Assembly (NCBI GenBank): GCA_964580575.1
Contig: CAZOLJ010000034.1
Span: forward strand, 1-46,183
Source: CAVPDE01 sp964580575
GTDB taxonomy: Bacteria > Desulfobacterota > DSM-4660 > Desulfatiglandales > HGW-15
Length of the DNA stretch: 46,183 bases
Direction: 5' to 3'
Position 1 is the first letter of the stretch. Each line of letters begins with the position of its first letter. The position numbers and the translations under genes are program-made. Shown here one piece after another: positions 23,659-31,677 of this stretch. The notes under the pieces are model-generated. The model worked only from the letters and a program-made list of their open reading frames with translations. It made no database searches and had not been told where the DNA came from.

Positions 23659-25683
23659 ATGGATCAGGAGAAGAAACTCTACCCCACCGGGCACAACCCT
23701 CTGTTCATCGTACCTTCCCGCTCCATGCCCAAGGAAGTGGCCATGATCGGCGCTGGAACCATCGGCCCGGACATCGGCTACTACATCAAGACCGCGCTTC
23801 CCAATATCACGCTCTATCTCGTGGATGTGGTGGAGGAGCCGCTCAAGAACGCTCAGAAGCGCTTCGAGGGCTATGCGAAGAAGGCGGTGGAGAACAGGAA
23901 GATGAAAGAGGACAAGGCCAAGGAAGTCCTCGCCAACATTATCTACACCATGGACTACAAAGAGATCAAGAACTGCGACCTGGTGATTGAAGCGGCCACG
24001 GAAAACATTTCCCTCAAGCAGAAGATCTTTGAGACCGTGGAAGGCATCGTTCGCCCGGAAACGATCATCACCTCGAACACCAGCTCCATCCCGGCAGACA
24101 GGATTTTCAACAAGATGAAAACTCCGGAGAGGACGACCATCACGCACTTCTTTGCCCCTGCGTGGCGCTCCCTGCCCGTCGAAGTGATTCGGTGGCAGGA
24201 GTCGAGTCAGGAGACGGTGGACTACCTCTTCTGGTTCTTCGGCCAGACAGGGAAGGTGCCGATTATCACGGACAACGTCATTTGCTTCATGCTGGACCGC
24301 GTCTTTGACAACTGGTGCAATGATGCGGCCTACCTTCTGCCTTATGCCACGGCGAGCCAGATCGACAAGGTGACCGAGGAGTTTGTGGGCGGAGGCCCCT
24401 TCTTTGTTTTGAACATGGCGAACGGCAACCCGATCATCACGGAAACCAATACCCTCCAGATGGAGGAAGGCGCGCACTACAAGCCGGCTCCCATCTTCTC
24501 CTCTGTGGACCGGTGGCTCACGAAACGCCCCGGCTCCAAAGTGGATGTGCCTGAGGATGTGAAAAAGAAGGTAAGGGATCGGATGCTGGGCATTCTTTTC
24601 TCCCAGTCCTTCGACATTGTGGATCGGGGGATCGGCACGCTGGGTGACCTGAACTACGGGTGCCAGATCGCCCTGGGTTTCAAGAAAGGTCCTCTGGACA
24701 CCATGAGGGACCTGGGGGAAGCCGAGGTCGGCCGGATATTGAAGAAATTCGCCGAAGACAGACCCGGGTATCCTCAGCCGAAAAAGGCGTTTTCGTTCTA
24801 CCAGGCTTTCAATCGATTCCTTCTGGTTGACGAGATCGACGGGGTTGTCGTGATCACCTTGAGACGGCCTGAGGCGCTCAATGCCATCAGCGACGAGATC
24901 AACAACGAGATTCTGGGCGTTCTCAAGAAGTATGCAAACGACCCGGCGATCAAAGGGTTTGTCATCACCGGTTACGGGAACAGAGCCTTCTCGGCCGGTG
25001 CGGACATCGGGAAGTTTCCTCAGACTTTAGGGAACAAAGAGGCTGCGGCGAAATATGCGAAGGATTGTGCGGAAGTGCAGCTCTTTATGGACAAGATGCA
25101 AAAGCCGGTGGTGGCGGCCATCAACGGCATGGCCTTGGGTGGCGGGTTTGAAATTGCTCTTCGGTGCCACGGCATGGTGGCCACCAAGAACGCTTTCTTC
25201 CAGTTTCCGGAAATCACCCTCGGAATTCTCCCGGGCATCGGCGGCTGCATTGTGCCCTACCGCAAGTGGCCCCAGGGAGCCAAGCTTTTCCATGAGATGA
25301 TCTGTGTGGCCAGGCCCATTAATGCCAAGGAAGCCCTGGAGATCGGCATGGTGTCCAAGCTCGTGGACGATATTCCCGATCTCATCAAGGCGGCAGTGGA
25401 GGAGGTCAAGAACCTCCAGGGCAAGGTGAAGAGAATTCCGGACGGGAAAGTGGAGATCCCCGACTTCTCGATTCCTGATCCTCCCATGGCAGGAAAGCAG
25501 GTGCTCAGCAAAGAGGCTGTGTCCATCATCATCAAGACGATTAAAGCGGGCGCAGCAGCGGCTACCTTTGATCAGGCGCTCGAAATGGGTTATGAGGGGA
25601 ATGCGGAAATCGCCTGTACGGATGCGGCTCGAGAAGGCATTTCGGCGTTTCTGGAAAAAAGGAGACCGGATTTCAAGAAGTAA
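23659..25683 (+). CDS. 3-hydroxyacyl-CoA dehydrogenase / enoyl-CoA hydratase fusion
   Basis: The 674-residue bifunctional protein has the dehydrogenase domain first and the crotonase domain second, the opposite order to FadB/FadJ and the order known from archaeal fusions. The NAD site is VAMIGAGTIGPDIG near residue 30. NTSSIPADRIF near 145 and ITHFFAP near 162, with the catalytic His, are intact, as is PVEVIRW. In the crotonase half both catalytic glutamates are visible, in GGGFEIAL (near 495) and FPEITLGILPGIGG (near 518). ATG at 23659 after AAAGGAGAAC is chosen. It is the last gene of the block, hydrating and oxidising the enoyl-CoA made by the acyl-CoA dehydrogenase. Confidence 0.93.
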   Translation: MDQEKKLYPTGHNPLFIVPSRSMPKEVAMIGAGTIGPDIGYYIKTALPNITLYLVDVVEEPLKNAQKRFEGYAKKAVENRKMKEDKAKEVLANIIYTMDYKEIKNCDLVIEAATENISLKQKIFETVEGIVRPETIITSNTSSIPADRIFNKMKTPERTTITHFFAPAWRSLPVEVIRWQESSQETVDYLFWFFGQTGKVPIITDNVICFMLDRVFDNWCNDAAYLLPYATASQIDKVTEEFVGGGPFFVLNMANGNPIITETNTLQMEEGAHYKPAPIFSSVDRWLTKRPGSKVDVPEDVKKKVRDRMLGILFSQSFDIVDRGIGTLGDLNYGCQIALGFKKGPLDTMRDLGEAEVGRILKKFAEDRPGYPQPKKAFSFYQAFNRFLLVDEIDGVVVITLRRPEALNAISDEINNEILGVLKKYANDPAIKGFVITGYGNRAFSAGADIGKFPQTLGNKEAAAKYAKDCAEVQLFMDKMQKPVVAAINGMALGGGFEIALRCHGMVATKNAFFQFPEITLGILPGIGGCIVPYRKWPQGAKLFHEMICVARPINAKEALEIGMVSKLVDDIPDLIKAAVEEVKNLQGKVKRIPDGKVEIPDFSIPDPPMAGKQVLSKEAVSIIIKTIKAGAAAATFDQALEMGYEGNAEIACTDAAREGISAFLEKRRPDFKK

Positions 25684-25710
25684 CAGACGTCGCTTTATAC
25701 CGATTCACAA

Positions 25711-25743
25711 GGAGCCTGCTTCGATTTCGGTCGGGGCAGGCTC
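25711..25743 (+). terminator. Possible terminator hairpin after the catabolic operon
   Basis: GAGCCTGC (25712-25719) pairs perfectly with GCAGGCTC (25736-25743) around a 16-nt loop, 28 bp after the fusion gene stop. The tail is TGTCTCTTC rather than a clean U-run, so termination strength is uncertain. Confidence 0.45.
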
Positions 25744-26109
25744 TGTCTCTTCAAAATGTGTTTTGGCATATCTTCTTTCGACCCCCATAAAGCTGACCTG
25801 TTGCTGTTCAGCCCTTTGTCTTGTGCTCGCTATCAGCACCGCTCAAAAAGGCGAACCACTCTCCTGGGGCCTGCACTTTTGGCTTCTGGAGTGGAAGTCG
25901 AGGACTAGCTTCCCATAATCACAGGTGGTTATGTTCCAGGACCCACAAAAGGTCTTTACCCACTAAAGCGAGATGTGTCTCGCCTTCTCAGATCCACTAA
26001 GCGGATGCAATTCACCGCCATCTCACAGAAGCCCACATGGCAAAGACGAAAACGTACCAGAAATAGTGCCACTCAAGATGCTTGAAAAAGGGCAACGATT
26101 CGTGGGATA
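25744..26109. other. Intergenic region without recognised gene
   Basis: The sequence between the operon terminator and the aldo/keto reductase stop is gene-free as far as can be seen. A 116-codon plus-strand frame crosses the boundary but is out of frame with the fusion gene and resembles nothing. A small near-palindrome, CATAATCAC-AGG-TGGTTATG, lies near 25915-25933. The region may be decayed DNA between convergent units. Confidence 0.4.
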
Positions 26110-27102
26110 TCACGGTGCCTTGCTGATAAGGGTCATCATGGGTTCGCCGTAACGGGGGCCGGCGGCAGCGTCTTTGGGAAAGAGTTGATCCAGCCGTTTG
26201 AGGTCCGCTGCGGTCAGGTTCACATTGAGCGCTCCGATGTTTTCCTCCAGATAGAGCCTTCTCTTTGTCCCGAAGATGGGCACGATGGTTTCACCCTGGG
26301 CCAGGACCCAGGCCAGCGCCAGCTGCCCGGCGGTGCATCCCTTTTCTGCCGCCATTTTCGAAAGGCGATCGGCTAACTCCAAGTTCTTTTTGAAATTGGC
26401 CTCCTCAAAACGGGGGTTCGTTCTTCTGAAATCATCCAGAGCAAAATCGTTGAGGCTGGTGATCTTGCCTGTCAGCACTCCTCGCCCAAGAGGGCTGTAA
26501 GGAACAAACCCGATGCCCAGTTCACGGCAAACAGCCAGCACATCCTCTTCAGGCCCACGCGTCCAAAGCGAGTACTCGTTCTGAACCGCCGTGAGGGGAT
26601 GCTCTTTGTGCGCCCTGCGGATCGTCTTCGGACCAGCCTCGGAAAGCCCAAGGTAGCGCACCTTTCCTTCCTGCACGAGCCGCCCCATGGTTCCCACAGT
26701 GTCCTCCACCGGCACATTCGGGTCAATGCGGTGCTGGTAGTAGAGATCGACCACATCGACCCCAAGGCGCTTGACGCTCGCCTCGAACGACTGCTTAACA
26801 TACTCCGGCCTGCCGCTGACTCCCCGGTAATTGGGGTCTTCACTCCTGAGAATTCCGAATTTGGTGGCGAGAAACACCTCCTTGCGCCGGCTCTTTATCG
26901 CTTCCCCCACCAGTATTTCATTCTTGAACGGACCGTACACATCCGCTGTGTCGAGATAGGTGATCCCCAGGTCAAGGGCACGGTGGATCGTGGCGATGGA
27001 TTCCGCTTCGTTCGTGGGACCGTAAAACTCAGACATGCCCATGCAACCCAAGCCCAGCGCTGATAGGGTCGGACCGTTTTTTCCAAGCCTTCGCGTTTTC
27101 AT
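26110..27102 (-). CDS. Aldo/keto reductase
   Basis: This is a 330-residue NAD(P)H-dependent TIM-barrel oxidoreductase. It has LGLGCMGMSEFYG near residue 16, typical of the YakC/pyridoxal reductase-like group. The catalytic tetrad is Asp and Tyr in YLDTADVYG, Lys in FLATKFG and His in LYYQHRID. The cofactor region is PIFGTKRRLYLEENIGAL near the end. ATG at 27102 follows GAGAGGTGG; an upstream TTG at 27132 would add ten residues. It is a single gene between two convergent operons, and its physiological aldehyde or ketone is unknown. Confidence 0.92.
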   Translation of the reverse strand: MKTRRLGKNGPTLSALGLGCMGMSEFYGPTNEAESIATIHRALDLGITYLDTADVYGPFKNEILVGEAIKSRRKEVFLATKFGILRSEDPNYRGVSGRPEYVKQSFEASVKRLGVDVVDLYYQHRIDPNVPVEDTVGTMGRLVQEGKVRYLGLSEAGPKTIRRAHKEHPLTAVQNEYSLWTRGPEEDVLAVCRELGIGFVPYSPLGRGVLTGKITSLNDFALDDFRRTNPRFEEANFKKNLELADRLSKMAAEKGCTAGQLALAWVLAQGETIVPIFGTKRRLYLEENIGALNVNLTAADLKRLDQLFPKDAAAGPRYGEPMMTLISKAP

Positions 27103-27281
27103 TTCAACCACCTCTCCGATGAAATCCGCCAAATTGAGATACTTATCTTACTCCACCCTCCGCCATCAATTCAAGAAGTTACCGAGTGCTCATTTCGCGC
27201 TATCAGCAATCGGCAACCGACTCCGAGGCTTCGGCTTCGGAGTCATTAATGAAAAAACCTTTCTCTTGCGTCCGGTAGGCC

Positions 27282-27363
27282 AAATCCCCCTTACTCCCCC
27301 TTTTCAAAAGGGGAAAACCGATACGAGTCCTCCCCTTTGTAAAGGGGAGACAGAGGGGATTTC
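27282..27363. repeat. AAATCCCCC/GGGGATTT palindromic repeat
   Basis: AAATCCCCCTTACTCCCCC and CCCCTTTGTAAAGGGG...GAGGGGATTT form nested inverted repeats. The same family occurs at 44212-44257 inside the 5' end of the TolC-like gene frame. It lies in the 27103-27714 gap. Confidence 0.7.
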
Positions 27364-27365
27364 AA

Positions 27366-27551
27366 ATGACCGCTGGAGCCAGTTTCTATGGGAGCGCAGG
27401 GGGACCTCAGTGGAGCCCTTTTCTGCTGGGAATGCTTGTTGACTGGACCTGTGGATTTCTGGCTGGAGGGTATTCTGTGGCGGCCCTGGGTCTCGGGATT
27501 TTGCTCATGAGCTTTCTGGTCGAGAAAAACGTCTCCTGTTCGCCGAAGTAA
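27366..27551 (+). other. Short hydrophobic ORF, possible membrane-protein remnant
   Basis: This 61-codon frame with a hydrophobic stretch (PFLLGMLVDWTCGFLAGG, then VAALGLGILLMSFLVEK) could be the last helices of a lost transporter. It has no convincing ribosome site and starts within a repeat, and no full-length homologue can be recognised. It is reported as a doubtful remnant, not a confident gene. Confidence 0.2.
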
Positions 27552-27590
27552 AAAAGGAACGGGGAACAAAGTCCATCGGATCTCCAGCAT

Positions 27591-27711
27591 GTTGCTCAAA
27601 AACGCTCAGATACAAGGCACCCGAAATCCCGAGGAGTGAGTCCCGCAGGGCGCTGCGGGACTCAAGGACGAGGGATGAGGGCAACGCCGTGGATGGGCGT
27701 TTTTCAGCAAC
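27591..27711. repeat. 121-bp inverted-repeat element with perfect internal hairpin
   Basis: The ends GTTGCTCAAAAACGC (27591-27605) and GCGTTTTTCAGCAAC (27697-27711) are inverted repeats with one mismatch. Inside, GAGTCCCGCAG (27638-27648) and CTGCGGGACTC (27653-27663) form a perfect 11-bp stem with a 4-nt loop. It ends 3 bp from the stop codon of the minus-strand GltD-type gene, so the transcript of that operon would end in this hairpin. It probably serves as terminator or 3' stabiliser. Confidence 0.7.
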
Positions 27712-27714
27712 CGG

Positions 27715-29457
27715 CTAGGAACGCATGGCTTTGGCAAGCCTTATCTCCAGGTCACACTGGAGGCACCGCTTGGCTTCGCTCACAGCCTGTTCGTCATTGA
27801 AACAAAGCTCCACCTCTTTGAAGCTGCTCTCCCTCTCTTCCAGAGGCAGGTGAGGAGCCGTTCCCCTGCTAAGGTCTGCAAACCCGCGCTCCCTTGCGCC
27901 TGTGTAGGATCCGGTATCCGGCTTATCCGCGTAACGCTCCGAGATGGTGCCGTCGCCGCCCAGGAACTTGTCGATAGCCATGGCGGCTCGCCGTCCGGCT
28001 GCGATGGCATCGATAATGGCCCCTGGGCCTTTGCCCACGTCCCCGCCTGCAAAAACGCCCTGCATTCCCGTCTCCTGGGTTTCGGGGTGGGCCGTGATCA
28101 GTCCCCTTTCACATTGGACCTGGTCGTTGCCGGACAGGAACGAAAGGTCCGCAGCCTGACCAATGGCCAGGATCACCTGGTCTGCTTCCACGGTTTCCTT
28201 TGCTTCACCAAAGGCCGGGCAGAAAGCTCCTTTTTCATCGAACACACAAGTGCACGTGACCAACTCGACGGCCTTGATCTTTCCGTTGTCTCCGAGGATG
28301 CGATGCGGACCCCAGGAAGGCATGAGCTTGACCCCTTCTTGAACCGCCTGGTCAATCTCCCAAGAACTCGCAGGCATCTCTTCCCTGCTCTCCAGGCAGG
28401 CCAGGGTCACTTCCTTTGCACCCGACCGCAAGGCCGTGAGCGCCACGTCCACAGCCACATTGCCGCCGCCGATCACCAGAACCCTGTCTTTGAGACGGAT
28501 GTCTTTGCCGTCGGTGACGTCTCTCAGAAAATCCACGCCCCACAACACATCGGGCATGCCCGCACCTTCGAGTTCGATCTTACGGCTCTCCTGAAGCCCA
28601 GTGGCAATAAAGACCGCCTCAAAGCCGTCCTTTTTCAACTGATCCAGGGTAAAGTCCTTGCCCGCTTTCTTGTTCGTTTCGAGTTTGATGCCCGTGCTCA
28701 GAACTTGGTTGATCTCTTTATCAAGAACCTCTTCAGGCAGTCTGTAAAAGGGAATGCCGTATCTCATCATGCCGCCCGGTTTTGATTTTGATTCAAACAC
28801 GGCCACGTCATGACCTTTCTTCCTCAGATAAAAGGCTGCCGTGAGACCCGCAGGCCCTGCCCCGATCACCGCCACCTTTCGCCCTGTGTTCGGCTTCGCC
28901 TGAACGGCAACCTGGAAGGCTCCGTCGGCCTTGTCCGCCGCGTATCTCTTGAGAGAGCAGATGGAGATGGGCTGGTTCACTTCGCCCCGCCTGCACTGGG
29001 TCTCGCAGGGATGCATGCAGACCCTTCCCAGAATGCCGGGGAATGGAACCTTCTCGAGGATCAACTTGTAAGCCTCTTCGGGTTTTCCATGGGCAATGAG
29101 CCTCACGTACCCGGGAACATCAATCCCTGCAGGACAGGCTGCAGTGCACGGAGGAATTTCATCAAGTACGAACTCCTCGGGTGTCATGGCGCGAAGGGGC
29201 CGCATGATGTCCAGAATCGCAATGCCGTTCGGGCACACGGTTTCACAGCGACCGCAGGTGGTGCACTGCCAGGGAAGGGAAGTCGCCGCAACCTCCTCCG
29301 GAAGCTCGAGCTCGATGTGCCTGAGGATCCGTCTCACATTGAAATTCTTGACGCCCGTAATGGGGCAGGCCGAGCTGCAGCACCCGCACTGTTCACAGGT
29401 CCGGAACATGCGGACATCGCCGAATTTTTCCGCCAATGCTGTCTTCGCATCCATCAT
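27715..29457 (-). CDS. HdrC-like/GltD-like FAD-NAD(P) oxidoreductase with Fe-S domains
   Basis: The 580-residue fusion begins with two [4Fe-4S] motifs (Cys21/24/27/31 and Cys65/68/71/75), as in HdrC. It continues with the GltD-type Fe-S domain (PPCTAACPAGIDVPGY near 102, CMHPCETQCRRGEVNQPI near 147). Two nucleotide-binding folds follow: VAVIGAGPAGLTAAFYL near 195 for FAD and VLVIGGGNVAVDVAL near 324 for NAD(P)H. It ends with a last cysteine pair in RCLQCD. This is the architecture of NADPH-dependent glutamate synthase small subunit relatives that pass electrons between NAD(P)H and partner proteins. As the last gene of the HdrA cluster it is the likely NAD(P)H entry or exit module. Confidence 0.9.
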   Translation of the reverse strand: MMDAKTALAEKFGDVRMFRTCEQCGCCSSACPITGVKNFNVRRILRHIELELPEEVAATSLPWQCTTCGRCETVCPNGIAILDIMRPLRAMTPEEFVLDEIPPCTAACPAGIDVPGYVRLIAHGKPEEAYKLILEKVPFPGILGRVCMHPCETQCRRGEVNQPISICSLKRYAADKADGAFQVAVQAKPNTGRKVAVIGAGPAGLTAAFYLRKKGHDVAVFESKSKPGGMMRYGIPFYRLPEEVLDKEINQVLSTGIKLETNKKAGKDFTLDQLKKDGFEAVFIATGLQESRKIELEGAGMPDVLWGVDFLRDVTDGKDIRLKDRVLVIGGGNVAVDVALTALRSGAKEVTLACLESREEMPASSWEIDQAVQEGVKLMPSWGPHRILGDNGKIKAVELVTCTCVFDEKGAFCPAFGEAKETVEADQVILAIGQAADLSFLSGNDQVQCERGLITAHPETQETGMQGVFAGGDVGKGPGAIIDAIAAGRRAAMAIDKFLGGDGTISERYADKPDTGSYTGARERGFADLSRGTAPHLPLEERESSFKEVELCFNDEQAVSEAKRCLQCDLEIRLAKAMRS

Positions 29458-29530
29458 TCTAATCCTCGCAACAAAATCTCACCGCAGAGACGCTGAGAGC
29501 GCAAAGATGAGAGTCTTTGTTTATCCATTA

Positions 29531-31576
29531 TTACAGCTTCAGATCCTTCACCATGTCTCTCATGGTGTTCGCAAACTTGGGCCCGTCGGCCGCCGAGCAC
29601 CACACGTTCCAGAGTTTGTCGGGATCATATCCTTTCTTGCCAATGATCTTCTTGGCCCGTTTGACCCTGGTTTCACACGCATAGTTTCCCGTGATGTAGT
29701 GACAGGTTGGGAACTCGCATCCTGCAACCAGCACTCCGGCAGCGCCCTTTTCAAAGGCGCGCTCAATGAGTTTGATCGGAACCCGGGCCGAACACATGAC
29801 CCGGATGAGCCGCGCATTCGTCGGGTACTGGAGCCTGCTTACGCCCGCCATGTCCACACCGCCCAAAGCGCACCAGTGGCACACAAAGCCAAGAATTTTC
29901 TTTCCCGGGTCCTCTTCCAAGGCTGCATCCACCTGGGCCATGAGCTGCTCATCCGAGTAATGGACAATGGTGATACACTCCTTGGGGCAATCGGCTGCAC
30001 AAAGGCCGCACCCCTTGCAAAGGGCTTTGACCACAGAGGGTTGTTTTTCTTCATTGACCAGAATGGCGCTGTAAGGGCACCTTTTCGAACAAAGCCCGCA
30101 GGCATTGCAGTTGGTCAGGTCAATGTCCGCCACGATCCCTTCTGCCTCGATGTGCTCGTTCTTCATGGGGATCGAAACTCTCATGGCTGCGCCGATGCCT
30201 TCCTCGCAGCTCTCCTTGAAAATCTTCGGGTTCTTGGCGCAACCGCAAAGGGCAATGCCGTCGGCCGGAAAATCGAGGGGCCCGAGCTTGATGTGCCGCT
30301 CCTGGAAAAAGCCTTCTGCATTGCTCGAAACCTTCAGGTGGCCCCTGAGGGCTTCCATGGTCTCGTCCCCTTCGAACCCCACGGTGAGAACAAGGAGATC
30401 GGCCGGAAGCGTGAACTCCCGTCCGCTCAGGATATCGTGGACCTTGATCTTGAGGTCCCCGTTCTCTTTCACGACCTCTGGAGGGAACCGAATGAACTTG
30501 ACCCCCGCCGCCTTTGCCGCATCGAGATGAACGTGCTCCTCCCTCACCATGCTGAGATCCCTGTAGAGCACATAAACCTTTCTGTCCCTGTTGTTGCTTT
30601 TGAGGGCCAGGGCATTCTTGACCGACACTGGGCACCCCACATTGCAGCACCCTCTTTGGTCGTTCTTGGAGCCCACGCAGTTGATCATGACCACGCTCTT
30701 CGGATCGCCCACGCTCCGGTTCTTGAGCATGCCTTCGAGCTGGAGCTGGGTCACCACTCTGGGATCGGTCCCGTACAAGTACTGGCCGTCAGGCGGAATC
30801 TCCCTCATGCCGGTGGCCACGATGATGGTGGACGTGTCGAAGCTCTCACGGCCCCCGTTGACCTTGATCTTCACCTTGTAATTGCCGATGTAACCTTTGA
30901 CCGCTTCGATCTCGGCGCCGGTGTACACCTTGATGTTGGGGTTTGCTTCTACTCGCGCCTTGGTCGCCTTGAGGATTTCCTCGGCAGCCCTCTCGCCATG
31001 CTCATGGCCGATGGTGTTGATCTTGTTCAGGAGACCGCCGAGCTGGGGCTGCTTTTCCACGATGATCGCCTTGAACCCCTGCTCCGCCACGTTGAGCGCG
31101 GCATTCATGCCGGCTGCGCCGCCGCCGATGATCATACAATCCCGGCCCACAGGAAGCTTGATGGTCTGGCCTTCTTCCAGGAGCGCGGCTTTGGCTACGC
31201 CCATCTTGACGAGATCCTTTGCCTTCTGTGTAGCCGCATCAGGCTCCAGCATGTGAACCCATGAGACCTGCTCCCGAATGCTCACGAATTCCAGCAAATA
31301 GGGATTTAGCCCGGCTTCCTTGACCGTTGCCTTGAACAGAGGTTCGTGAGTTCTGGGCGTGCACGAGGCAATGACCACCCGGTTCAGGTTGTTTTCCTTG
31401 ATCGCCCTTTGCATGGAGCCCAGCGCATCCACAGAGCAGGACCATTTGCCCTCGTCCACGTAGGCCACGTCCTTGAGCGTCTTGGCATACTCCACGACTT
31501 CAGGAACCCTCACCACCCCTGCGATATTTGAACCGCAGTCACAAACGAAAACGCCAATTCGAAGTTCATTGTCCAT
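29531..31576 (-). CDS. HdrA-like protein with C-terminal MvhD-like domain
   Basis: The 681-residue flavoprotein is related to the heterodisulfide reductase A subunit. The N-terminal GVFVCDCGSNIAG domain is followed by an FAD fold (MIIGGGAAGMNAALNVAEQG near 148). Next comes CVGSKNDQRGCCNVGCP near 295, then two [4Fe-4S] motifs (CNACGLCSKRCP and CKGCGLCAADCP, near 500-545). It ends with an MvhD-like [2Fe-2S] domain (FVCHWCALGGVD, VMCSAR, GCEFPTCHYITGN). The composition matches QmoB and fused HdrA-MvhD proteins. ATG at 31576 abuts the assembly gap and matches the family N-terminus. It probably bifurcates or relays electrons at its FAD (inference). Confidence 0.92.
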   Translation of the reverse strand: MDNELRIGVFVCDCGSNIAGVVRVPEVVEYAKTLKDVAYVDEGKWSCSVDALGSMQRAIKENNLNRVVIASCTPRTHEPLFKATVKEAGLNPYLLEFVSIREQVSWVHMLEPDAATQKAKDLVKMGVAKAALLEEGQTIKLPVGRDCMIIGGGAAGMNAALNVAEQGFKAIIVEKQPQLGGLLNKINTIGHEHGERAAEEILKATKARVEANPNIKVYTGAEIEAVKGYIGNYKVKIKVNGGRESFDTSTIIVATGMREIPPDGQYLYGTDPRVVTQLQLEGMLKNRSVGDPKSVVMINCVGSKNDQRGCCNVGCPVSVKNALALKSNNRDRKVYVLYRDLSMVREEHVHLDAAKAAGVKFIRFPPEVVKENGDLKIKVHDILSGREFTLPADLLVLTVGFEGDETMEALRGHLKVSSNAEGFFQERHIKLGPLDFPADGIALCGCAKNPKIFKESCEEGIGAAMRVSIPMKNEHIEAEGIVADIDLTNCNACGLCSKRCPYSAILVNEEKQPSVVKALCKGCGLCAADCPKECITIVHYSDEQLMAQVDAALEEDPGKKILGFVCHWCALGGVDMAGVSRLQYPTNARLIRVMCSARVPIKLIERAFEKGAAGVLVAGCEFPTCHYITGNYACETRVKRAKKIIGKKGYDPDKLWNVWCSAADGPKFANTMRDMVKDLKL

Positions 31577-31577
31577 T

Positions 31578-31677
31578 NNNNNNNNNNNNNNNNNNNNNNN
31601 NNNNNNNNNNNNNNNNNNNNNNNNNNNNNNNNNNNNNNNNNNNNNNNNNNNNNNNNNNNNNNNNNNNNNNNNNNNNN
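31578..31677. other. Assembly gap (100 N)
   Basis: There are exactly 100 unknown bases, the conventional scaffold placeholder, so the true length is uncertain. The gap removes the last part of the short HdrA-like gene and the region just upstream of the long one. Reading frames that cross it are meaningless. Confidence 0.99.

Noticed and set aside
25568..25918. A 116-codon plus-strand frame at the end of the catabolic operon
   Set aside because: Its first part is an out-of-frame shadow of the fusion gene and the rest has no ribosome site or recognisable fold.
29096..31264. A 722-codon plus-strand frame across the HdrA-like gene
   Set aside because: It is antisense to clear HdrA/MvhD and GltD-type coding sequence and has no recognisable domain.
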